This document shows positions 23,126 through 33,000 of a stretch of 64,000 nucleotides of DNA, piece by piece. The stretch spans positions 5,336,695-5,400,694 of the forward strand of contig OU696596.1 in NCBI GenBank assembly GCA_916048095.2, read 5' to 3'. The position numbers were made by a program, and so were the translations under genes. The notes below the pieces were generated by a model, which worked only from the letters and a program-made list of their open reading frames with translations, made no database searches and was not told the DNA's origin. Origin of the DNA: Sacculina carcini (Eukaryota; Arthropoda; Thecostraca; Sacculinidae). Each line of letters begins with the position of its first letter. Position 1 is the stretch's first letter.

Positions 23126-24199
23126 GTCGGTCCGAACATAATCGCGAATAAATATTAAACATTTATTCGGAACACCCACCTCGATAAAAATACTCAGACG
23201 ATGCACACACAAATAGGCTGTATTCAACAAACGCAAGCACGATCTGTAAACAAATGCGGAATCAACAAATGGAAATACCGCAAAATACATCTTAATATAA
23301 ACTTTGTTATCAACAGCAATTGTCAACAACACGTTATCGGAATGTCGAGGTATTAATTAGGGTGACCATATTTCGAATCTCTAAAGAGAGAACACATTTT
23401 TTGGACAAATGTATCATTGACCTTCTTTATGACAAATGTAGGAACCCACGGACATTTGAAGGATTTTACTAAATGAACCCGGACAGCCCCCAAAAGAGGA
23501 CGTATGATCACCCTGCATAAATCGACGGTAAGACGAGTCACATTCAGCACAACTTAAACGGGTACAAGTATAGCAAAATTAGCTGCGTTTAAGTAACTCA
23601 GCAGTAATTCGCAACCAACACGTCATTCGGCCAGCTTATCTTTATTCGATGTGACACTTTGTGTTGTTCATGTTGAAAATCGCAGTCAGCTCATGTTTGA
23701 CGGTACTCAGGATGAATTCACGCTGAGCCCGCGCCAGGCGTTCTCTCTGCGTGTCCTTTCTGCCAACATTAGAATAGGCCGAAGATTATCAATAAATCTA
23801 CATCCAACAAAGTCAGTGTATACAGAACAACAACTTCTGCAACGAACCTTTGACATAGACCTGAGTCTGCGGACTAAATATTTGTGTTACAAACTAATAT
23901 ATGTTGACTAATATATGTTGTGGACTAATATATGTTGGTGACAAATACATGATATGATGATATGATGATATGATGATATGTTACTTAATATTTGACCAAA
24001 TACTTGTGTATGTCCAAGGACCATGAGTATTAGACCTTTGACATATATTTAGACTTACCTATAATCTTTTATTCCTGGGGAGTGAGTGAGAAAACCGTTG
24101 TCCAGTATCATAAAATCGTAATCCAAGTTGCACATCAGGTATCCCTGCAAGAACAAATGAATAAAAACAGCTGAACAAGCAAGTGAGTTGAGTTGTAGA
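23126..24199. other. Unassigned, with a short GATATGAT minisatellite
   Basis: (GATATGAT)n occupies about 23949-23983. ACTAATATATGTTG is repeated just before it. The rest shows no recognisable frame. Confidence 0.5.
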
Positions 24200-25034
24200 G
24201 AAAAGTAGTGGGTTCAGTGACGAGCTTCTTTCGAGCTTCTTTCACCATTTATCTTATAATCTCTCTATCTTCTCTGTTTAGACACCTGTTTATCGAGATG
24301 TTTTCCACTTATCATTCCTGATATTTCTGGCGTTTCTCATCAGCATTTCTACTTTGCTTGCACTTGCCAGAGTACTTTTAAGGGTCTATGTTTACCACTT
24401 TCATACTTTCCTAGCCTATAGAACTCTTCAACTACTACATGTGCATTTGTATCTTCTTTTAGACAACATTGATGATGCCTTTGATACTTGCCATATCTGA
24501 TTTGTCCTTTTCGATTCTATTTTTCATGTCCTTTTCTTCTATGCCAAAAAACGTCACAGATTTATCCATGTCTATAGTTTGTCTGATCAGTTTTGGATGT
24601 TTTCTGATTACCTCTTTCACTTATTTTTTCACGTCTTTTTGTTTTGCCACTGCCTCCGCATAGCTTTGCATTTTTTCCTCGTAGTGTTCAGTTTGTTTCA
24701 ATTTTGGCTCTATTCCCTTCGTTTTGGTTTTGTTAGCCGCAATTTCATACCTGAAAGCTTTGAAAGTTTGGTCTTTACTTTTGATATCCCTCATTAGCCT
24801 TCCATTTTGATTTTCCACCTCTTCTAGTGCCTTTTTCATAGTCGTTATCTCCGTTTCAATCTCTTGCAGTTTCTCGATCATTCCATTTAATTTATCCTCG
24901 GGATTTACACTATTGTCGTTATGTTTCTCCTCATCATTTTTACCCGTTTTTTTTCTCTGGAAAGGGCTCATATTGCCCCAAACCTGGTGATGTTCAGTGC
25001 ACGTGCGCCGACAAGTCACAAACACTCGCTGCAC
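24200..25034 (-). pseudogene. LINE ORF1 (coiled coil plus RRM-like) remnant
   Basis: On the minus strand a frame from 25034 to 24621 encodes a 137-residue, strongly charged protein. Its heptad-rich section runs KLNGMIEKLQEIETEITTMK and continues to about NQNGRLMRDIKSKDQ, predicting a coiled coil. After an in-frame stop the same frame continues with DKSVTFFGIEEKDMKNRI. Further down follow YRLGKYESGKHRPLKV pieces. This order is that of L1-like ORF1 proteins (Transposase_22 type), and it matches RRKNLCISGL...VHRIGKPVTGKSRPL in the intact ORF1 at 52.8 kb. It is decayed, with several stops. Confidence 0.7.
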
Positions 25035-25244
25035 ACCACAAGGTCACTACAAGGTCACATCTACTTGTTGACAACCACTGCTACTCAACCTTTGTCCAGC
25101 ACAGTGAATCACAAACTGTGTGTGTGTGTGTGTGTGTCTCCATACTTTTATTAGTCTGTATGGTCGTGCATGTTTCGTTTGGCCATGTGTGACTCCATAG
25201 TGACGCGATTTGGAAGTGATCACTGATCGGTCGTCAGGAATTAT
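25035..25244. other. Probable 5' sequence of the minus-strand LINE, with TG tract
   Basis: A (GT)n tract lies at 25119-25137. The rest lies upstream of the ORF1 remnant in its own orientation and may be its 5' UTR; this is inference. Confidence 0.35.
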
Positions 25245-25350
25245 GAAGTAATAACGATATTATTATTAATTACAGGCAAATCCAGTGGGACATGGGAGGA
25301 ATGTAGACACTATTACTACTATCTAGGGACCCCATGTATCAGGAGTGCTC
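25245..25350 (+). repeat. Dispersed ATT-AATTACAGGCAAATCCAGT repeat, copy 1
   Basis: ATTATTATTAATTACAGGC, then AAATCCAGT, a GGGA block and ACTATTACTACTATCTAGGG recur at about 27005-27105 (minus), 28540-28630 (minus) and 50610-50720 (plus). One end has an (ATT)n run, as at SINE or LINE ends. The family is unnamed to me. Confidence 0.7.
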
Positions 25351-25587
25351 AAATATAGGTCACGACTAGGAGTTTAGCAGTCAACGTGAGTGTGTTGCGT
25401 TTGAGACTGGTAGTGTTGAGGTTCTAGTGAGTTTCGGTGGCTGGAAAAGTGTTACTGTAATTGTATTTGCGCGTGAAATCGAGTCATGATTCATCTTCAT
25501 CATTGCTATTTTATTCTGATCGTGATTTCCGTTGATATCTAAACAAGGCGAATCAAGGGATTTTAAGTTGAAAATATTCTACCAATG
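25351..25587. other. Possible intron start of the GT49-like gene
   Basis: This lies downstream of the putative donor site of the minus-strand glycosyltransferase exon. No further exon with the family's expected C-terminal block was found here. Confidence 0.35.
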
Positions 25588-26763
25588 TTAGTTATTTAAT
25601 ACACACAGCGAGAATAGCTGTATGACGTTAATCACAAACATAAATATTTTCAGAAAATATGCATTCCCTGTCACCTGTGCCATTTTGTCCATTTTTCCAT
25701 TCCAGCTCAACCGTTCGTCGTACGCCGGCTCATCGTTCGTACAGATGTATATAGGCTCCCAGTGGTGATATTGATCATGCCTTTTACCCACGTGGAAAAC
25801 GGACATCCCAGTAGTGCCCGTTTGTTTGGCCCACCGACTTGCTTCAGGCACATTGTGGCACTCAGGACATAGGTGCTTGTGGAACAGAATGGCCGAACCT
25901 CTGGCCAACATCTCCAGTAGTTGTGTTTTATTTTCAGGTGTCGAATGGCCGGCGACTACTTCAAATATACTGAAGACAAAAACCTTAGGTCGCGACTGAC
26001 ACAGCACTGGTTGGTTGGCATGTATCATGGCCAGGAAATCAACAATTGCGTTTGCACTCGGATATAGCTCCACGTCTGACGGAAACACGAAATGTGTCGT
26101 AGCGGATTCACGCGCAATATTACGCGCCACGTTCACCGGATATATTGAGCTGTCGTTGGTCTTGACCGGCGAGATGCTAAGCCATGGAACCGGGCCGTTG
26201 CAGTCACATGGCACGTTCATCAGCTGCTGAACTTGATTTGCAGCTGCCGGCACGAATTCAACGTCGAAAAATACATGGAACGTGACCAGCTGTTGGATGG
26301 ACGGTGGGCCACACTGACGTGCGTAGTTGATTGACTGGATAGCCGCTGGGAAGTTTTCACCAGGCGCGTAAACAGAGAACGACACAGGTCCACGCCAACG
26401 CTCCACCAGGGGTGCCAAGTGGCCGAAAAACGAGAAGTCGCCATGAGTTGTGTACGTGACGCTCTCGTTGCACGCAAACAAACGACTTGCAACAGCTACA
26501 TTGTACATGACCCAGTAGCGAGTACCGCGCATCACTGTGCGTGCTCGCTGTGGAAAATTGACGCATCGCTGCAGCCAAAACAGCGGGCAGTTTGGGTCTG
26601 TCACTGGCGAATGGGATCTGCCGTCGCGCAGTTCTCCAGATCGCAACTCCGGCGACAACACATTGCTTGCATTCTGGTTGATGTTGGCGCAGTACTCCAT
26701 GGAAGGAGTACTCAGCGTGATAAACAGCATAACCGCGTTAACAATCAAGGAGGCGAAAAGCAC
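25588..26763 (-). CDS. Glycosyltransferase-49 family protein (B4GAT1/LARGE-like), partial exon
   Basis: This is an open frame of 391 codons, and the only convincing host gene in the window. Residues about 1-20 form a hydrophobic segment, as in a type II Golgi membrane anchor. A lumenal domain follows with CVNF (67-70), YPVNVARNIARE (208-219), the putative metal/sugar-nucleotide motif FPSDVELYPS (227-236), and WEPIYICTNDEPAYDERLSW (335-354). The last of these is diagnostic of Glyco_transf_49 enzymes related to beta-1,4-glucuronyltransferase 1. NxS/T sites occur at about 31, 99, 203 and 278. After KMAQ the reading loses similarity exactly at CAG|GTGACA (donor near 25674), so residues 364-391 are probably intron read-through. 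The C-terminal exon was not found. No ATG opens this frame: it begins at a non-ATG codon just after an in-frame ATG-AAC-TGA (26787-26779). The start may come from an upstream exon, or the gene may be damaged. Function on a specific glycan is not established. Confidence 0.82.
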   Translation of the reverse strand: MLFASLIVNAVMLFITLSTPSMEYCANINQNASNVLSPELRSGELRDGRSHSPVTDPNCPLFWLQRCVNFPQRARTVMRGTRYWVMYNVAVASRLFACNESVTYTTHGDFSFFGHLAPLVERWRGPVSFSVYAPGENFPAAIQSINYARQCGPPSIQQLVTFHVFFDVEFVPAAANQVQQLMNVPCDCNGPVPWLSISPVKTNDSSIYPVNVARNIARESATTHFVFPSDVELYPSANAIVDFLAMIHANQPVLCQSRPKVFVFSIFEVVAGHSTPENKTQLLEMLARGSAILFHKHLCPECHNVPEASRWAKQTGTTGMSVFHVGKRHDQYHHWEPIYICTNDEPAYDERLSWNGKMDKMAQVTGNAYFLKIFMFVINVIQLFSLCVLNN

Positions 26764-26787
26764 ATATTGCTTAGTCCGTCAGTTCAT

Positions 26788-27003
26788 TTTGGATTGTGGA
26801 TTCCCCGAATCGTCGGAACAATGACCACCCTGGAACAATCACCAAATTGTAGTTATTGTTCATAATTAGTGCCCTATTCTCGTATCAATGGTACTACATA
26901 GAACATTCATGATTTGATAATTTCATTTGATCCATCGTATATTTTTTTTCTTTCTTTCATCTTCCTGACTAAAACTTTTACTTCTTGAATACTTTCATTC
27001 CAC
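26788..27003. other. Unassigned upstream region of the GT49-like exon
   Basis: No clear promoter or upstream exon is visible. The sequence is T-rich around 26938-26960. Confidence 0.4.
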
Positions 27004-27105
27004 ATTTTTTGGCGCTTCTAGTACATGGGACCACCACAGGGTGGTAATAGTGCTTGCACTCTTCCCATGCTACTGGAGTTGCCTGTAATTAATAATAATA
27101 ATACT
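27004..27105 (-). repeat. Dispersed ACAGGCAA repeat, copy 2
   Basis: This is the reverse complement of the repeat at 25245, with TTGGCGCTTCTAGTACATGG at one end and TGCCTGTAATTAATAATAAT at the other. Confidence 0.7.
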
Positions 27106-27310
27106 GCAAAGACATGGGTGAGAGTAGCCATCGCTGCGTGAACAGCACCCATGTATCAAAATGTTCAACGCCCTAAGGGAGCACATAGAAAACGAATTAC
27201 AATCAAGTGTAAATTAAGTCACGATCACGTTACCCTACCTCTAGTTTCCTGAAATCACTGGGCTGGCTACCGTTCAAATTAATGAATCCCCACAAATTAT
27301 TTAAAACACC
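27106..27310. other. Unassigned
   Basis: Nothing was recognised. Confidence 0.4.
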
Positions 27311-27720
27311 ACTAATTTTGCTGTTTGGCGTACAAAGCTCTTCGTTCTGCCCATCCTCCTCCTTATCTCAAGACACTTTTCTCTGTTTCTGCACATAATC
27401 TTAACAATCGCAAATCCAATTCTCTTCTAGAAATTCGCGCCGTCTCCGAATCTTCCTGGTTGTCAAAATGGTTTCGATTTTATGCTCCTCGTCTCTTCAA
27501 CCAGCTTCCATCTCATATTGCGACTGCTAACTCTTACAGCTCATTCTTCTCTAAACTGCGTGAACATCTCCTTCGTTATTCCGTGAAACATAACCATGTG
27601 TGCATGTTATTTCCAATATTATGTGATCTATTCTATGTCTACGATTGTCATTGTCTTTATATATTCGTCTGTACTTTGTTTTAAAGTGGCCGTTTAAATA
27701 CAAATAAAAATACAAAATTG
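27311..27720 (+). pseudogene. LINE C-terminal fragment, family B-like
   Basis: An open frame reads VWRTKLFVLP-type sequence upstream, then YKALRSAHPPPYLKTLF, and later WFRFYAPRLFNQLPSHIATA and FFSKLREHLLRYSV. The FYAPRLFNQLPSHI block is the conserved LINE C-terminus also seen at 3.14 and 48.87 kb. The reverse transcriptase centre is missing, so this is a severely 5'-truncated insertion. The end is AT-rich (AAATACAAATAAAAATAC). Confidence 0.8.
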
Positions 27721-28539
27721 ATTTAAAGTACATTCTGTGTAGCCTAAATGGTAAAACGGTAGAATTATCCAGTGATGTAAATTGTTCAATCCAGATGGGT
27801 TTTCAATTTTCATTTCTTACACAAAGCGTCTAAGTCGACGGTTCTTAACGGGGGTTCCATCGAACTCCAGGGGCTCGGAGAGTTAGTTTCATGGGGTTCG
27901 GCGGTTTGGTTCACCCACTCGTATGATTTGTTATGTCAAACTCTGATTGGTTATCATTGGCTGCAGCTAATCACGCCACATCGCTTGGTCTTGATATCTG
28001 TGCTGCAAGCAACTCGGTCCACTCAGTAGTAGTCTACTTGTGTGACTGTCTTGATCGTACGTGATTTGTGATTCATCTCATAACACTCATAACTCTCATA
28101 ACTCCAAACACAAAGGGTTCGATGAGTGCATTTATGAAACTTGTGAAACTTCATTAAATCCATTAAGCCATTCAGCTACTATGCTATCCTGTGTCCAACA
28201 AAGCAATATTCAGTGTTTGTAATTTAATTCAATTAATTCATAATTTAAATAATTATTAGCAATAGTTTTCACACGTGCATATTCGTCATGTTTTTATTTC
28301 TTCTACATTGGGTCGCTTCTCAGCGGTGATCATCGGCAGCGAAGTTTTCTTTGGAAATATTTGATTGGTTTGTGACGTAGTTGTTTGCGTGTGCATTGTG
28401 CATTTGCTCGTGCAATTGCCGTAAGCCGTTGATCGTGGCGAGAGTTGTATATTTGTTATTTTCAATCGATTCATTAGCTCTCATCCTCCCGTCTAAACTA
28501 TTATTTATCAAGGTCTTTCTCTCTATTTACATCATTTGT
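27721..28539. other. Unassigned, possible hAT-like end at 27838
   Basis: GGTTCTTAACGGGGGTTCC, then ATCGAACTCCAGGGGCTCGG at about 27840-27882, has the look of the subterminal region of hAT elements. No matching opposite end was found. The rest is AT-rich and unassigned. Confidence 0.35.
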
Positions 28540-28630
28540 ACGTTTCCAGTACATGGTGGTAATAGTGCTTGCACTCTTCCCCCATGCTACTGAATTTGCC
28601 TGTAACTAATCATAGTAATAATAATTGGTT
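28540..28630 (-). repeat. Dispersed ACAGGCAA repeat, copy 3
   Basis: Reads TTTCCAGTACATGGTGG, AATAGTGCTTGCACTCTTCC and TTTGCCTGTAACTAATCATA, matching copies 1, 2 and 4 in reverse orientation. Confidence 0.7.
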
Positions 28631-28911
28631 AAACAACAATTTTCCACTCAAATATGATAAGACTGCCGCGTATATTGCATGCAATTTGTGAGAACCACAA
28701 ACCACAAACGGCGGGCGGTTATAGCTGCAACTATTATCGGTTTTGTTGAGGAAAATACATGCAAACAGGAGCGTTTAATTGTAAGCATTCCTTCGGCGTG
28801 AGCGAGCAATCGAGGTGATCTGAACTCTATGGCCCCATTCTGCATCTGAGCGCGTGAGCGGTATTGTGCTGTGCACAGGTGGAAAACTGCATCCGCCTCT
28901 TGATTTGTCGG

Positions 28912-29095
28912 CAGTGGCGGTACCAGGAGAGTGGAAGAATAGGTGGGCTTGGAGAGGCTGAAGCCCCCCTAAGCCAAACTCTCTGACTCCAAAAAATCCT
29001 CACCATGAATATTTCGAGTGTTGGTTTGTCATATTTCGCCAAGCCCGGCATGTTTTCCTTAACACCCCCACCGGAAAATTCTGGTGTCGCCACTG
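28912..29095. mobile_element. 184-bp hAT-like MITE (CAGTGGCGG termini)
   Basis: The left end is CAGTGGCGGTACCAGG and the right end CTGGTGTCGCCACTG, forming inverted termini of about 15 bp. Flanking octamers TTTGTCGG and CTTGTTGA match at five of eight positions, consistent with a decayed 8-bp duplication. Non-coding. Confidence 0.7.
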
Positions 29096-29340
29096 CTTGT
29101 TGAAGTCGTCGGGTAAATTAGTGCGGCATTGCTACATTGCATTGGCTGTGCATTACCAATGTGCTGGCTGCACTATTTTTGTATCTTTTGCAACACTGAG
29201 TTGAGATTTACATAGAAGTTTCATGCATATTGCATCTGTATTGTCAACGCACTTGAATGCAACGTTGATTTACGCTTGGAATGCGCGACTTATACACGGC
29301 TTATAAAAAATGATCGAATGAATAACGAAAATATGCCAAT

Positions 29341-29468
29341 ACACACAAACACACATACTCATTCACATATACACAGTCAACACACACGCGACAACCTGAG
29401 GAGTGCACACGCACACACACACACACACACATACACACACACATACACATACATACACACACACACAG
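29341..29468. repeat. (CA)n microsatellite
   Basis: CACACA/CATACA tracts lie directly 5' of the endonuclease-type LINE. The LINE's poly(A) at 32932-32948 runs straight into another CACACACA stretch, so the element appears to sit within this tract. Confidence 0.92.
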
Positions 29469-29807
29469 CAGTCTTGTTCAGTCCTTCACCGGAGAAGGTT
29501 GTGTCTGTGGCCCGGCTCCTCAGTTAGGTTAGGTGTGTATTTAAAAGTGCTCGCGAGATTTTGTGAGCGTGTCCGGTCGCGTGTTTACACGTTTACCGTG
29601 ACACCTGTCATCATCAATCATCGCGGTGGCCGTTACGCAGGACGACTGCGCGTGTAAATACCCCAGTGTGCCAGTGTGTTTATTGTGCCAGTGTTTCCCC
29701 TTCTAGTCATACCCACCCTTCTAGTCATCGACCACCCACATTGTGCCAGTGAAATTCGTGTATATTGGATAATGTGTGTATATAGTTTCGTGTAATTGTA
29801 GCCTGCA

Positions 29808-30440
29808 ATGACGCAAGAGCTACATCATTTGTCGTGCGCTGTTTGTGACTCTACAAACGGAGTGCGACAGACGCACAATGATGTGGTTCTCTGCAAAGCA
29901 TGCGACATATTCTGGCGGCGACACCAGGGCAGCGGCGTGCGGGGGAGACAGTGCGACCGTGGAGGCAGCTGCCGTCTCACTCCTCACGACAGATCGTGCG
30001 CGCCATGCCGTCTAGCCCGTTGCCAAGCTGTCGGAATTCAGGACGAGCGGGCCCCCAGCGCAGACACGGGATCCGACCCCACGCAGCCGTGTCATCACTG
30101 CGGCACTGCCAACAGCATAAGGCGGGTGATTTCCTGCGCGCAATGTGAGCGGTTGTTCCACCTCACTTGCGTGGGAATCACCCGGGCACAAGCCGATGTC
30201 TTGCAGGTGTGGCATTGCGGTGCGTGCATGCAGAGCCGCGGTGCGGATGGCGACGTGGACCCGCCAGCCGACGGTAACCACACCACTACTCCGACAGACC
30301 TGGCTGCGGCGCTTGCCGAGCTCAGAAAGCAACGCCGAGTGCGTCAGCATGTCCCACGTTCGCTGCGTCATCGGGTGGCAGCCGACCTCGCACAGCACAT
30401 CACGGCGGCTCTGGAACAGCGCTCCCTCTCGGCCTGGTGA
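29808..30440 (+). CDS. N-terminal zinc-finger part of the endonuclease-type LINE (C4 receptor-type plus PHD)
   Basis: This is a 210-residue open part from ATG at 29808 to TGA at 30438-30440. Residues 10-77 contain C10-x2-C13-x15-C29-x2-C32, then CDIFWRRHQG, C49-x5-C55-x8-C64-x2-C67-x4-C72, and finally CRLARCQAVGI. Spacing and side residues closely follow nuclear-receptor DNA-binding domains, where CKVFFKR and CRLQKCLQAGM occupy these places. Residues 95-140 form a PHD finger: C95-x2-C98-x11-C110-x2-C113-x4-H118-x2-C121, W135, C137-x2-C140. The same frame continues past the TGA into the rest of the polyprotein, so this stop is probably a mutation rather than the natural end. Target-DNA recognition by the C4 unit is a likely role, but this is inference. 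Confidence 0.85.
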   Translation: MTQELHHLSCAVCDSTNGVRQTHNDVVLCKACDIFWRRHQGSGVRGRQCDRGGSCRLTPHDRSCAPCRLARCQAVGIQDERAPSADTGSDPTQPCHHCGTANSIRRVISCAQCERLFHLTCVGITRAQADVLQVWHCGACMQSRGADGDVDPPADGNHTTTPTDLAAALAELRKQRRVRQHVPRSLRHRVAADLAQHITAALEQRSLSAW

Positions 30441-32883
30441 AAGCTGCTGTCATACGCCTTGACGGGTCCGATCAGCTCCGACGCAGCAGCAAGGAAGAAG
30501 CGGGGCACACAAAACCGAGTGCGATCACAGCACGACGAAAACGAGGCCAGATCCCGCGGCGTCAGAGCCAAGTGCGCCGATGGAGACATTGGTGCAGCTC
30601 TCCGCCTGCTGACATCCAGCGACTGCTTGGCCGGGGACGACGAGGCAGTGACCGCCGAGCTCGAGCGCAAGCACCCGCCTGCCTTGCCGGACGAGCAGCT
30701 GCAGATGCATGACGCCGGAACACTGTCGATTTTTGAGGAGCACGAGATCCGCTCCGTCGTGCACTCGATGCCCAAAGGCTCATCGGGAGGACTGGGCGGA
30801 ATACGGCCGCTACATCTCCGCCAGCTCATCGCGCCACAGACGGCTGAAGCGGGTGCCCAGCTGCGGTTTGTGCAACTGTTGTGCACAGGGTCGCATCCCG
30901 GACTTCGTGCTCGGCGCATTCTACAGCGCGCGACTAATCTCATTGCGCAAGAAGTCCGGTGGGCTGCGCCCAGTAGCCGTCGGCAGTGTTTTGCGGCGCC
31001 TCGCCAGCAAACTGATCGCTGGCAAAATGACGAGCGCAGTCGCACAGCAGTTGCGCCCCGTTCAGCTCGGAGTGGGGTGCAAGCTGGGCTGCGAAGCGGC
31101 CGTGCACGCCACGCGCGCTTTCGTCAATGAGGCTAACGGTCGGCATGGTCACATTCTGTTGAAGCTGGATGTGACCAACGCCTTCAACACCATCAGTCGG
31201 CGCGCGCTGCTCGACGAAGTCGCCCGTCGTTTACCCGCAGCATTGCCGCTCGTCTAGCAGGCGTACGGCCAGCCAACCCCACTGTACCACGGCACCACGC
31301 GAATCTGGTCCTGTCGCGGTGTACAGCAGGGAGACCCGCTCGGGCCCATCTTGTTCGCCCTCGCCGTCGACCCAGTGGCCCAGTCTCTCCAGTCGCCATT
31401 GAACCTGTGGTACCTGGACGACGCCACACTGGCAGGCCCCAGGGAAGTGGTGCTTGCAGACGTCAGCCGCCTGATCCCGGCCCTCGGCAGCATCGGCCTC
31501 GAGCTAAACGCCGGCAAATGCGAAGTTGTCAGTCTGGGTCCAGCCACTGACACACGACCAGCAGAGACCGACGACTCGAACGAGGCCGCCACATCACTGC
31601 TTGCCTCGGCCACAGTCACGCCGCTCTCCGACCTCCATCTGCTCGGCGCACCAGTGCAGACTGGCGGCATTTCCGAGGCGCTCAACAAAATCCAGCACCA
31701 AACGTCCCTGCTGATCCAGCGCTCAGTCAACATCGGCTCGCACCCGGCGCTGTTTTTTCTCAGCAGGTACGCATCGGTTCCGCGGGCAATATATCTACTG
31801 AGAGCAGCGCCGGTTTACCAGGCCCGCGAACAAATGGGTGACATCGACGAGCAGCTGATATCGGCCATCAGCGATTGCTGCAATGTCGCCATGTCAGACG
31901 CACAGTGGCTGCAGGCTTCTCTTCCGGTCCGCCACGGAGGTATCGGAGCCAGACGGCTGAGCGACGTGGCACTACCTGCCCACATCGCCTCGCTGGAAGC
32001 TACCAGAGACTTGGTCTGTCTCATTAACCACCGCACAAGCGGTGACAGACCCTGCTCTCTGGTGGCAGCCATCGAGGAGTTCGTGGACACCATGTGCCCG
32101 GACTTCAGCGCGAGCGAGCCACTGCAACAGCGCCACCTAGACGACCGATCTTCCTCCGTCCGCCAACAACATCTCCTCGGAAGCGCGAACCAGCTGTGCC
32201 GAGCCCGTCTCCTGGCCGCGGCCGCTCCTCACAGTGGCGCCTGGCTGTCAGCGCTGCCTGTCGCCAGCCTCGGCTTGCTGCTGCCAGACGAAGCCGTCCG
32301 AGTCGGCGTGGCGTTGCGACTCGGTGCCGCAGTGCAGGAACCGCACAGGTGTCGCTGCGGTGCCACAACTGACAGGTGGGGCCACCATAGCCTCTCCTGC
32401 AGTCGCAATGCCGGCCGCCTGCCACGCCACACGGCGCTGAACAACATCATTCGCCGCAGTTTGGCGTCGGCAGGAATCGCCGCGGTGCTGGAGCCACGAG
32501 GCCTTGACCGCGGCGACGGCCGCCGACCGGACGGAATCACCGTGTTCCCGGTGCGGCACGGCAAGTCACTGCTCTGGGATGTGACCTGCGTCAACACGTT
32601 CTGTGACACACATCTGCTGGACGGCGCGGTCACTCCCGGGGCAGCAGCGCAGGCGGCGGAAGTCCGAAAGCGGCGGCGCTACTCAGAACTGTGCCAGCGG
32701 TACGATTTCGTGCCGCTGGCCATCGAGACCACCGGCGTGATGGGGGCGCCCCTGGACGACTTCGTGAAGCTCCTGGGCGGCAGAATAAGTGAGCGTTCAG
32801 GGGAGCCGCGAGAGACGGCCTGGCTTCGACAGCGAATAAGCCTGGCCGTCATTCGTGGCAACGCCGCCTCCATTGTTTTATAG
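30441..32883 (+). pseudogene. Reverse transcriptase and restriction-like endonuclease of the same LINE
   Basis: The frame of the zinc-finger part continues to about 30890 (AKCADGDIGAALRLL, PKGSSGGLGGIRPLHL). After a one-frame change, LRPVAVGSVLRRLASKLI, HILLKLDVTNAFNTISR, CRGVQQGDPLGPILFALAVD and the catalytic YLDDATLAG (about 31411-31437) define the reverse transcriptase. An in-frame TAG lies at 31255-31257. Downstream follow the zinc knuckle CRCGATTDRWGHHSLSC (about 32350-32400) and the endonuclease signatures RRPDG (about 32521), LLWDVT (about 32572) and a following K/R-rich YSEL...FVPLAIETTGVMG block. The last 510 codons (31351-32883) are open. The endonuclease cuts target DNA to prime reverse transcription in related elements. 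Confidence 0.88.
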
Positions 32884-33000
32884 TAGTATTGTGAATATGT
32901 GTACGTGTTTGTAAATATATTTGTGTGTCTCAAAAAAAAAAAAAAAAACACACACACAGACGCGCAGATACATACAGACACGAACATGACATACTGAACC

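Larger units (their letters stand above)
29469..32948 (+). mobile_element. GC-rich LINE with restriction-like endonuclease, full-length or nearly so
   Basis: This is a ~3.5-kb non-LTR retrotransposon with a ~340-bp 5' leader, one ancestral reading frame (29808-32883) and a poly(A) run at 32932-32948. Protein order is nuclear-receptor-type C4 zinc fingers, PHD finger, reverse transcriptase, CxC-H-C zinc knuckle and PD-(D/E)xK endonuclease. There is no apurinic-type endonuclease at the N-terminus. This C-terminal endonuclease layout is that of R2/NeSL/Utopia-type elements; I cannot assign the clade. GC content is far above the neighbours. Two in-frame stops and one frame change break the frame, so this copy is inactive but fairly young. 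(CA)n lies on both sides. Confidence 0.88.

Noticed and set aside
23096-23332. Minus-strand frame resembling a LINE C-terminal region
   Set aside because: The similarity (RLLNTAYLCVHRLSIF) is too weak, and the adjacent Jockey remnant runs on the other strand.
26419-26865. Plus-strand frames opposite the GT49-like exon
   Set aside because: They are antisense to a domain with clear family motifs.
30012-32633. Long minus-strand and alternate-frame ORFs across the GC-rich LINE
   Set aside because: High GC reduces stop codons. The plus-strand polyprotein motifs explain the region.
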